Assembly: GCF_001187725.1 (NCBI RefSeq)
Contig: NZ_LGIQ01000009.1
Location: 442,859-506,858 of the forward strand
Source of the DNA: Brevibacillus reuszeri
GTDB lineage: Bacteria; Bacillota; Bacilli; Brevibacillales; Brevibacillaceae
DNA: 64,000 nucleotides
Direction: 5' to 3'
The notes under the pieces were generated by a model. The model was not told the origin of the DNA, ran no database searches, and worked only from the letters and a program-made list of their open reading frames with translations. How positions within the stretch are numbered: the stretch's first letter is position 1; the number at the start of each line of letters is the position of its first letter. The position numbers and the translations under genes were made by a program. This document shows, piece after piece, positions 36,154 through 43,741 of this stretch.

Positions 36154-36688
36154 GCTCTTCGGCAATGTTCTGTAAGTCGTATGCGTTAATTCGAAACAAC
36201 TGATAATCGCCCATTTCCGCTTTTTTTGCGGCTAGCTTACTTAAAAATTTTGGGGAGCCTTCGTTTTCTTCATCGTAGACTAACAAGATACCGTCTGAAT
36301 TGGCTAGCAAGAATTTGTCTTTCTCTCCAAGCTGCCAAGCTCCTTGGTAAGATGATTGATAGACACTGTTAATATAGTCGGCTTGCATCACAATATTACG
36401 GTAGTAATCCTGGGTCTCTTCTTTCCACTTTTCCTCTTGATTCAAAAACGGAGTAATTACCGCCAGTTTTAGATAGGGATACTCCTTTTTTAATTCCAGA
36501 ACAGTTTCGGCTGCCCACATTTCTACCCCGAGTTGACCTGATATGATGACCCATTCCAATTCTTCCTCAAGGAATCTTAGGAGGTCGCGCTTCAGTGCTT
36601 TCTTAATAATTGCTAAACCTGGATTTTTTTCATTGAATATGCCAAGCTCGTGAGCTTTGTATCCTGATACAAATAACCGTTTTAACAT
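36122..36688 (-). CDS. ypsA: YpsA-like SLOG-superfamily protein (DUF1273)
   Basis: This 188-residue soluble protein begins MLKRLFVSGYKAHELGIFN and has a Rossmann-like pattern with WVIISGQLGVEMWAAE, LAVITPFLNQEEKWKE and a late GILLVYDEE. These match the DUF1273/YpsA family, whose SLOG fold binds nucleotides. In Bacillus and Staphylococcus YpsA overproduction affects cell division and oxidative stress, but the reaction is unknown. A gene fragment identical to its 3' end lies 19.4 kb to the left. Confidence 0.88.
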   Translation of the reverse strand: MLKRLFVSGYKAHELGIFNEKNPGLAIIKKALKRDLLRFLEEELEWVIISGQLGVEMWAAETVLELKKEYPYLKLAVITPFLNQEEKWKEETQDYYRNIVMQADYINSVYQSSYQGAWQLGEKDKFLLANSDGILLVYDEENEGSPKFLSKLAAKKAEMGDYQLFRINAYDLQNIAEEQQQELYNDYF

Positions 36689-36831
36689 GATGCCACCTCT
36701 AGTTTAAAAGAAGCTCAAGCAGAAAACAGATTTCCTTCTCTCGCTGTCACTTCAGAAAGTATTACATCTCCTATTTTTCTTATATTATCACATCGAAGCA
36801 GCATATCCCGTTCCAGCTACTTTGCTTGAAA

Positions 36832-36862
36832 CAAAAAAAGGCAAACCATAGTGGTTTACCAA
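36832..36862 (-). terminator. Terminator of stalk-domain gene
   Basis: GGTAAACCA-CTA-TGGTTTGCC on the reverse strand is followed by TTTTTTTG, about 55 bases after the stop. Confidence 0.85.
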
Positions 36863-36916
36863 TCGTTACTTCATTCAGATGCCTGCTTTTGTCTATTTGA
36901 AGCTATCGTTAGCGGC

Positions 36917-37651
36917 CTAATCACCGTTATCAAAATAAGAGGTATCTAAAATCCTCGCATAAATATAAGGATTCAAATTAGGACTTTGTACATGGATTTT
37001 GATTTTTTCTAGACCCTCTACATGAAAGATAAGCTGCTTTTCATTGTCTTCTGGACTAACGCTGTGCTTTTCCAGGATAGTGCTTGCTGTATTTCCAGCA
37101 ATATCAACCGCATTATAAAGAGAAAATTCCACTTCATGCTCTCCTGGACTGATGACGGCGGCATTTAATACCAGTCGCTTGTATTTTCGGTTAAGGGTAA
37201 TATTCACATCTCCATATTGGTCGATCTTGAGTACCTGCTTGAATTGTTTCCCGTTCACCAGTGTTTCCGCGGGATCTTTTGACAGAATGGCATAAATGTT
37301 ATCAATCTCCATCGGCATGGCAAAAATCGGTGTTTTTTCTGCAGGTTTGCCGCCAATGTAAATTTTTTGACTGGTTGCATCATAATCGATCGGTATTTTT
37401 AACGCTTCTGCCAAAGCACGGGCCGGCAAATAATTGCTTCCTTTATAATAAATCGCTGCAATCGGTTTTCCCGCTTGGTCTTTTGGCTGCCAAAGTTCGC
37501 CGTTCAATACAAATGATACACCCCGATTAAAAAAAGCATTGATCGGCTCCATATTGACTGCCGCATAAGCGGATGCAAAAGAACAAGCAAGGATCGTGCC
37601 AACAAATAAGAGAATCTTCACTGCCTTCATTTTCATAAAATTCATCTTCAT
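36917..37651 (-). CDS. Secreted stalk-domain (copper amine oxidase N-like) protein
   Basis: This 244-residue exported protein has a signal peptide (KILLFVGTILACSFASAYAA). A stalk/copper-amine-oxidase-N-like region follows at about 40-100 (SFVLNGELWQPKD, YLPARALAEALKIPIDYD, KIYIGGK), then a beta-rich C-terminal region. Such domains are common in Paenibacillaceae surface proteins and serve as structural modules, not oxidases. AAAGGGTG lies seven bases before the ATG. It follows the RCC1/SLH surface protein and may work with it at the cell wall. Confidence 0.78.
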   Translation of the reverse strand: MKMNFMKMKAVKILLFVGTILACSFASAYAAVNMEPINAFFNRGVSFVLNGELWQPKDQAGKPIAAIYYKGSNYLPARALAEALKIPIDYDATSQKIYIGGKPAEKTPIFAMPMEIDNIYAILSKDPAETLVNGKQFKQVLKIDQYGDVNITLNRKYKRLVLNAAVISPGEHEVEFSLYNAVDIAGNTASTILEKHSVSPEDNEKQLIFHVEGLEKIKIHVQSPNLNPYIYARILDTSYFDNGD

Positions 37652-37741
37652 TGAAAATCACCCTTTCGTAACGTATTGTACAATTGTTGGTAGCTGCATT
37701 TATCCTGCTCGACTGTCTCCATTATGCGTGATTTCTAATAG

Positions 37742-37792
37742 CTCCCTTCCTTCAGATCGATTTTAAAGAAGACAGCGCTTCAAAAGCGTTTC
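37742..37792 (-). repeat. ~50-bp direct repeat, copy 1 (displaced 3' end of SARP gene)
   Basis: This segment matches 40050-40099 with about four differences, including one single-base indel. In the other copy it is the last codons, stop and ribosome-site region after the SARP/AAA/TPR gene. Here it stands alone between the RCC1/SLH and stalk-domain genes. The two copies bracket the RCC1/SLH gene. Confidence 0.8.
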
Positions 37793-37833
37793 AAAATCTC
37801 ACTTACCCAATGATTTGTCAGTTAACGGAATCA

Positions 37834-39999
37834 TTATGGTTTCGCTGCTTCTTTCATCACTTTCAACATGTTGACAATAGCGGTTACCGACTCGGCGCGT
37901 GTCGACGGTTCGTTAGGCGCAAACCTGTTATTGGTAATGTAGCTGGTGATGCCGTACAGTCTGGCTGCAGCGGCTTTGCTTCGCGCATATTTGGGAATAT
38001 CCACGTCATCCTGATAGTCAGTCGCAGCATCATCTGCAACCGGTAAGTTGGCTGCCCGTACAACCATTGTGATCATCTCGGCATGGCTAATTGTTTTGTT
38101 TGGCCGAAATGTATTGTCGGGATAGCCATTAATAATGTCGAGTTCTGTGCACAGCGCAATCTCCCTAGCTGCCCACGAACCGATCGTCTGCTTGTCTTTA
38201 AAGGTTAGCACAGCACCTTCACTGGAAGGCTTCAGTGCGTTCACCAGTAGGACGGCAAATTCAGCGCGGGTGACGTTGCCATCCGGCCGGAACGTGCCAT
38301 CAGGGTACCCTTTCGTGAGGTGAAGTTCTACAGCTCGAATAATATTCGCTTTTGCCCAATGTTCAGTTATGTCGGAAAAAGTTGGTTCTTGGACTGTAAC
38401 CGTAGCCATTACGCTTTGGTCCAAGAACGTTGCGGTAAGATTCGATTGACCTGAGTGTAAGGCGGATATCACGCCAGCCGAGTTCACGGTAGCTACCTCT
38501 GGCTTGGAAGATTGGTATTTGGCCTGATTCGTGACATGCAAGATGCTTTTGTCCGAATAAGTTGCTGTCACTTTGATTTGATGGTTGCTGCTCGTGGTCA
38601 GCGTGTACGCCTCAGAATCCAGACCGATACTTGTCAAAAATTTGCTTACAACCAATTCGGGAACCTGACGCGGAACGTTCGTAGATCCTTCAGCAGGCTC
38701 TGGCGGTGGCGTTTTGTATCCGAGTCGGTAAGAACCATTATCCCCCCAGGTCCATACGGTTCCATCGTTTCTTATGACCATCGAATGATTCTTCCCTGTT
38801 CCTACGGCGGTGAAAACCCCATTCAGATCTAGCTTCGTTGCAAGTGGGCGACTAGTAAAATTACCGTTTCCGAGTTGGCCAAATTCGTTATTCCCCCACC
38901 CCCATACCGTTCCATCGCTTAATAGGGCAAGCGTATGGCCAGATCCTGCAGAAATGGAGACGGCACTGTTGAGCGCTCTATTTGGATTCATGTTATAGAG
39001 TACTTGTTGAGGGTCGAAAAAAGCCGTTTGCTGTCCACTTGTTCCGTTGCCGAGTGAACCAAAGTAGTTCAATCCCCAGTTCCATACTGTTCCGTTGCTT
39101 CCCAAGACACAAGTAAAATATTCACCCTGTGCAATAGAGACAATACCGTTCACTTTAGGCACTTGTTTGGGAGTGGGGTTATTTTTTTTACCTGTGTCGT
39201 AGCCAAGCTGACCAAAAAAGTTGGCCCCCCAAGTCCACACTGTTCCATCGCGTTTCAAGGCAGAGCTATTTAAGTATTGTGCTGAAATGGCGACGACACC
39301 GCTCAGGTTGGATACTTGTACAGGGACGGAACTACCGTTACTGATTACGCCGTTTCCCAGTTGGCCATAGTAGTTGTATCCCCACGTCCATACGGTTCCG
39401 TCGCTTTTCAGGGCTATAGTATGCAAGGCACCCGCTGAAATAGCGACGACATCGCTTAGGTTTTGCACTTGTACAGGGACGGTACTACCTTTGTCAAACG
39501 TTCCGATTCCGAGTTGTCCATTTTCATTATGTCCCCAAGTCCACACCGTTCCGTCGCTTTTCAGGGCAACGGTATGGCCAGTTTTGAGAAAACTCCTTCC
39601 TCCCGCCGCTGCAATGGCGACGACATCGCTTAAGTTGCTTACTTGCATGGGGACAGAACTACCGTTGTCAAATGTTCCGATTCCGAGTTGCCCATAACCA
39701 TTGTCTCCCCATGCCCAAACTGTTCCGTCGCTCTTCAAGGCAACGGTATGTCCATCTCCTCCGATTACAGTGGGAACAGTTGTAGGTCGCATAATTGGTT
39801 CAAAATCATTTGGCTGTTGGATTACTTTTGGATTGATTTCAATTGGAATTGGTTTGATTTTGATCGGATCAGCTGCAAACGTTCGTTCAAGCTTTATATC
39901 GGGAGCATCATGAGCTGCTGCAAGAATAGGGAAAAATATAGTTAACGACATTACTGCCAATAAGAAGAGCATCCCTATTTTCCGCTTACCGGTTGACAT
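37834..39999 (-). CDS. RCC1-repeat surface protein with Big-2-like and three SLH domains
   Basis: From the ATG at 39999 it has 721 residues. A signal peptide (KIGMLFLLAVMSLTIFF to about 30) is followed by about seven RCC1 repeats of roughly 50 residues at 60-440, each with HTVALKSDGTVWTWG and GQLGIG/GNG elements that build a beta-propeller. A bacterial Ig-like segment follows at about 450-530. Three S-layer homology domains end the protein (TRAEFAVLLVNAL in the first). SLH domains bind pyruvylated secondary cell-wall polymer, so this is a wall-anchored propeller with an unknown ligand. An 18-codon ORF overlaps its start. Confidence 0.9.
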   Translation of the reverse strand: MSTGKRKIGMLFLLAVMSLTIFFPILAAAHDAPDIKLERTFAADPIKIKPIPIEINPKVIQQPNDFEPIMRPTTVPTVIGGDGHTVALKSDGTVWAWGDNGYGQLGIGTFDNGSSVPMQVSNLSDVVAIAAAGGRSFLKTGHTVALKSDGTVWTWGHNENGQLGIGTFDKGSTVPVQVQNLSDVVAISAGALHTIALKSDGTVWTWGYNYYGQLGNGVISNGSSVPVQVSNLSGVVAISAQYLNSSALKRDGTVWTWGANFFGQLGYDTGKKNNPTPKQVPKVNGIVSIAQGEYFTCVLGSNGTVWNWGLNYFGSLGNGTSGQQTAFFDPQQVLYNMNPNRALNSAVSISAGSGHTLALLSDGTVWGWGNNEFGQLGNGNFTSRPLATKLDLNGVFTAVGTGKNHSMVIRNDGTVWTWGDNGSYRLGYKTPPPEPAEGSTNVPRQVPELVVSKFLTSIGLDSEAYTLTTSSNHQIKVTATYSDKSILHVTNQAKYQSSKPEVATVNSAGVISALHSGQSNLTATFLDQSVMATVTVQEPTFSDITEHWAKANIIRAVELHLTKGYPDGTFRPDGNVTRAEFAVLLVNALKPSSEGAVLTFKDKQTIGSWAAREIALCTELDIINGYPDNTFRPNKTISHAEMITMVVRAANLPVADDAATDYQDDVDIPKYARSKAAAARLYGITSYITNNRFAPNEPSTRAESVTAIVNMLKVMKEAAKP

Positions 40000-40042
40000 G
40001 CGGATCAAATCCCGTCAAGAGTGTCGCTCTTTGTTTGTCCAT
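39986..40042 (-). promoter_or_regulatory. 18-codon upstream ORF overlapping the RCC1 gene start
   Basis: After the SARP stop, AGGAGGGAG and ATG at 40042 open the frame MDKQRATLLTGFDPHVNR, which ends at 39986, 14 bases past the RCC1 ATG in another frame. The RCC1 ATG itself has only a weak GGG upstream, so its translation may be coupled to this small ORF. Confidence 0.4.
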
Positions 40043-40049
40043 AGAAAAA

Positions 40050-40099
40050 CTCCCTCCTTCAGATCGATTCTAAAGAAGGGAGCGCTTCAAAAGCGTTTC
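40050..40099 (-). repeat. ~50-bp direct repeat, copy 2 (3' end of SARP gene)
   Basis: This is the partner of 37742-37792. It includes the last 13 or so codons of the SARP gene, its TGA and the AGGAGGGAG that follows. Confidence 0.8.
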
Positions 40100-43000
40100 T
40101 GTCTGGTCGGTTTACATGCACATCGATTTCCGCCAGGATATGCAGAGAAATTCCTTTATTTCGCACAGCTTCAGCTGCAAGCTTTGGCATCGGACGAGCT
40201 ACGGGAGCATGGGATGAACCGTTCATTTCCTTGCAACGATTGAAATATACTTCTTTACCTGACCTGCGGTATAGCTCTTCGTTAAACTGGAGCGCGGTAA
40301 TCCGATGCACGGGCGATTCGGGACTCATCTTCCACATTGCAAATCGAATGGCAGCCTGGTCTTGTTGATCGGGATATTGTTCCAGCATCTGTTCCAGCTG
40401 GTCCAAAGCTACGGCAGGGGGTATCGATCCTAAAGCTGTCTTCAAAAAGATTAGGTGCACAAGAAGATTGACCTGCATGTCTCTACGTTTCAGCCGGTTG
40501 GCGATAAGCAGTGCTTCTTCAGCAATTGTGACAGCGTTTTCGAATTGATTCTGACGCTCACTCAGCAAGCTCATGAAATAGAGCCCGTCGCATTCAAAGA
40601 AAGAAATATGATGCTGCTTTGACAGCCCTATAGAGCGCCCGATCATAAGACTTGCCTCCTCATAGCGATGTTGCGCCATAAGATTGCAGCCCTCAATCCC
40701 GAGCACGACGGCTGCAATATGAAAATCCTTGATCAAGACCGCTTCTTCCAGACAGAACGCGATGCATTGCTCTGCTTGCACGCGTGATCCGAGCAAATGA
40801 AAATACTTGCCCAACATGCCGATGGCCATAGCGAAGCTCATCCGTGCGCCGATCGATTTACTGATCTCCATTTTTTCGATAATACAGTCGTAAGCCAAAT
40901 CCATATCATCGGTTTCAAAATAAACCAGTGCCAATCCTCCCATCGCTTCTGCGACGAAATACTCATCCCGGATCTTTGTGGCGAGCTTGATCTGTCTCTT
41001 GAACCAATGAATGGCTTTGTCATATTCACATTGGTCATAATACAAGAATCCTATGAAACCAAAAAAACGGCAGTCATCCTTGGTTTGTTTATCAACATCT
41101 GGAAACCTCATTCTCTCCAACAAATAATGCAGTGCTTTATTGTAATCTGCTCTAAAGTAATACAAACTGCCGAGCGTTCCATAAACGAGACTCAGACCAG
41201 CATGATCCTCCATCAGATTAAAGTGGTAAAGCGCTCGTTCCAAATGAAATCTCGCTTCTTCATGCTTTCCCTGAAGACGCAAGCAATTGCCCAGCGCAAC
41301 ATCGCAGAAGGACCGCTCTTTGATCGTAACGGAGTATCCGAAACGTTCAAGCCAATGTTGATAGGTTATTTCCGCTTCTTTCCAATTTCCCACGATGATC
41401 AAGGCTTCGCCGAGTTTCATCAGGATGGGAAAAGTTTGCTCTAGCGGTAGCAGACTGCATAGTTTCTTGTAATATTTGATCCGTGTTTCATTGGCGTATA
41501 CTTTCTCCGCTGCCGAAGCAGCCATTTCGTAATAGACAGTGGCCTTTTTTTCCACGCCCGCAAGCTCGTAATGGAAGGCGATTTCCGCAGCAAAGGCTTC
41601 CGGCTGCGCGTGATGAAAAACAGCCAGACTATGTGCAATATGCTCGTGACACTGTCGACGCCTACTCTCATTGTTCAGCCTGTACGCGTTTTCCCTGATG
41701 ATGTCATGGGTAAATTCGTACTTTCCGTCTCCTGCCTCCTGCAAAACTTTCACTTGCACCAACCGCTCTATTCGTTCGAGAGCCGCTTCCTCTTCTGTAT
41801 TCGTCACCACTGCCATAAACGCTGCCAATATGGGTCTGCCAACAGCGGCAATGACCGAAACAAGCCAGCGTTGATCTGGTGAAAGCTTTCGCACCCTGCT
41901 TTCAAAAACGGATTTCACCAAAGGAGAAAGACGAAACCCGCTTTTGCTACCGCCCATTTGCCACTCACGCAATGTTTCCACGATAAACAGCGGATTGCCT
42001 CCTGTTTCCGCGTGTATGCCTGCCGCATGGCGGTTAGCCAGATCATCCCCGATGGCCACAGTCATTAGACGTTTTGTTTCTCCTTCGCTGAGCGGCGCAA
42101 GTTCGATCTCGGTAAGCTTTCGTTCGAGCCGAAGGTTGGAAACAACATGTTCCACGGTCTCGACCGGATACTCCTCCGTTCTCATCGTTGCGATAACGAG
42201 CAGTTTAGCTTTGGAATTACTACGAAAAATATAAGAGAGCAACCGCAGTGTCTCTGTGTCACTCCATTGAATATCGTCAAGGATCAGTAATATCGGTTGC
42301 CTGGCCAACACCATTCGTTCGATCGCTTCGTACCATTGGTTGAGTTGCCAATTTTCCTGAATGGGATTCGGCTTCGGCAATTCAGGGTATTGTTCCAACA
42401 GCTCCGGCAGTAAACGGGCTAATTCCGATAGCCGAACCGGACTGAGCTGAGGCAAAGGAAGGCTTCTGAGCCATACAGTGACCGGAGTGTAGGACAAGGC
42501 GCTCACTGACGGATAACAGCCGGCCAACGCTGTTTGATCCCCCTGGGTCTCTACCCACGCTTTAAACTCCAAAGCTAGTCTGGTTTTGCCGATTCCCGCC
42601 TCACCCTTCAATAGCAACAGGGTATTTTTTCCTTGCATTGCCTGCTTCCAAGCGCTCAGCATGATTCCCCACTCGACGGTTCGGCCGATCAGCTTTGCAG
42701 GGCTGTGGTCACTAGTCGAATGTTCGCCAACATTTTGCGTGAGCTTTTCCAAAAGCCGTGTTGTTTCCTCCGCTGGCTCGATCCCCAATTCGTCTTGTAG
42801 TGCGCGTTGCAAATGGCGGAAAATTCGGATAACATTAGGCGTGTCATTATTCAAGGAATGAAGCCGCATCAGTGTGCGGTACGTTTCCTCGCTTAATTTA
42901 TCATGGACCAGCAGTTTATTCGCGAAAAGTATAGCTGTTGCGTACTCCTGTTGACTTTCCAAAATCGAAATGAGCTTGTTGAGCACATTCAAATACGTTT

Positions 43001-43460
43001 GCGCCAGCAGCTCCCGCTTTGTACTAAGCCAATCCTCATAATACCCCGGAAGAAGCTCTCCCCTGTAAAGTTCTTCTGCTTTTCGCAGATCAGAGATGGT
43101 TTTTCCTTTGGCTGCCTGATCAAACTCGCGAACATCAGAATAGAAGGTCGATTCACTATTCCAGCGAATAGATACTGGCGTGATTATAAGATGCCGATCT
43201 ATTTGCGGATGAGATTTCCTCAGATCGTGAAGGAGTTTGCGCAAATTTGAAAGAGCTTGTTTCTCGGTGGAATCGGGCCAGAAGTCAAATGCTATTTGCT
43301 TCCTGCTTTGCGACATGTCAAAAGCCAGAACCAAGTACACCAATAGCTTGACCTTTCCACCGGAAATGGCCGCCGTGAACTCTTCGTCGTCAAAGGTGAT
43401 TTTCAAACTGCCTAACAGTTGAAAGCTGCAGCCTGCCAAACCGTCCTCCCCCCATCGCAA
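40059..43460 (-). CDS. SARP-type regulator: winged helix + BTAD + AAA ATPase + TPR
   Basis: This very large regulator has up to 1133 residues. The N-terminus (FQLLGSLKITFDDEEF and WPDSTEKQALSNLRKLLHDL) is an OmpR-like winged helix. It runs into a bacterial transcriptional activation domain (to about 245, LQRALQDELGIEP). An AAA_16/STAND ATPase follows with Walker A GEAGIGKTR and Walker B ILLILDDIQWSD, then about 500 residues of TPR-like helices. Such one-component STAND activators respond to an inducer and switch on a local target. A TTG at 43439 with GGGGAGG before it is a better start than the first TTG. Targets may be the adjacent surface-protein genes. Confidence 0.88.
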   Translation of the reverse strand: MRWGEDGLAGCSFQLLGSLKITFDDEEFTAAISGGKVKLLVYLVLAFDMSQSRKQIAFDFWPDSTEKQALSNLRKLLHDLRKSHPQIDRHLIITPVSIRWNSESTFYSDVREFDQAAKGKTISDLRKAEELYRGELLPGYYEDWLSTKRELLAQTYLNVLNKLISILESQQEYATAILFANKLLVHDKLSEETYRTLMRLHSLNNDTPNVIRIFRHLQRALQDELGIEPAEETTRLLEKLTQNVGEHSTSDHSPAKLIGRTVEWGIMLSAWKQAMQGKNTLLLLKGEAGIGKTRLALEFKAWVETQGDQTALAGCYPSVSALSYTPVTVWLRSLPLPQLSPVRLSELARLLPELLEQYPELPKPNPIQENWQLNQWYEAIERMVLARQPILLILDDIQWSDTETLRLLSYIFRSNSKAKLLVIATMRTEEYPVETVEHVVSNLRLERKLTEIELAPLSEGETKRLMTVAIGDDLANRHAAGIHAETGGNPLFIVETLREWQMGGSKSGFRLSPLVKSVFESRVRKLSPDQRWLVSVIAAVGRPILAAFMAVVTNTEEEAALERIERLVQVKVLQEAGDGKYEFTHDIIRENAYRLNNESRRRQCHEHIAHSLAVFHHAQPEAFAAEIAFHYELAGVEKKATVYYEMAASAAEKVYANETRIKYYKKLCSLLPLEQTFPILMKLGEALIIVGNWKEAEITYQHWLERFGYSVTIKERSFCDVALGNCLRLQGKHEEARFHLERALYHFNLMEDHAGLSLVYGTLGSLYYFRADYNKALHYLLERMRFPDVDKQTKDDCRFFGFIGFLYYDQCEYDKAIHWFKRQIKLATKIRDEYFVAEAMGGLALVYFETDDMDLAYDCIIEKMEISKSIGARMSFAMAIGMLGKYFHLLGSRVQAEQCIAFCLEEAVLIKDFHIAAVVLGIEGCNLMAQHRYEEASLMIGRSIGLSKQHHISFFECDGLYFMSLLSERQNQFENAVTIAEEALLIANRLKRRDMQVNLLVHLIFLKTALGSIPPAVALDQLEQMLEQYPDQQDQAAIRFAMWKMSPESPVHRITALQFNEELYRRSGKEVYFNRCKEMNGSSHAPVARPMPKLAAEAVRNKGISLHILAEIDVHVNRPDRNAFEALPSLESI

Positions 43461-43741
43461 ATCTGGTCGTAATCCATTTTATTCGCTTTCTACAGCTAAA
43501 TCCCTATTAGAAAGATGTTATTGCTTAAGGATTGTTCCACATTTCTCCATCGTACTGATCCCAACACCGCTCACCAATGTCAACCGAAGGGCGAGAATTT
43601 TCGTTATTAACTCCGCACGAGTACCTACCAAGTTCATTGAAGACTTGTAAAATGATGAACATGCGATTGAAAAAAGGAGGGCAACTGTGCCTCTCCTTTT
43701 CCACGCGAATAGGGAATTTCGGCCAAAAGCACAGCCTTTTC
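43461..43741. other. Intergenic region with possible SLH remnant
   Basis: It holds the terminator of the SGNH gene. On the reverse strand, a frame ending at 43518 reads NLVGTRAELITKILALRL, which recalls the TRAE motif of an S-layer homology repeat. It may be debris of another surface gene, but the evidence is thin. Confidence 0.3.
43668..43702 (-). terminator. Terminator of SGNH-repeat gene
   Basis: AAAGGAG-A-GGCA pairs with TGCC-CTCCTTT on the reverse strand (one bulged A), followed by a T-tract. Confidence 0.75.
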
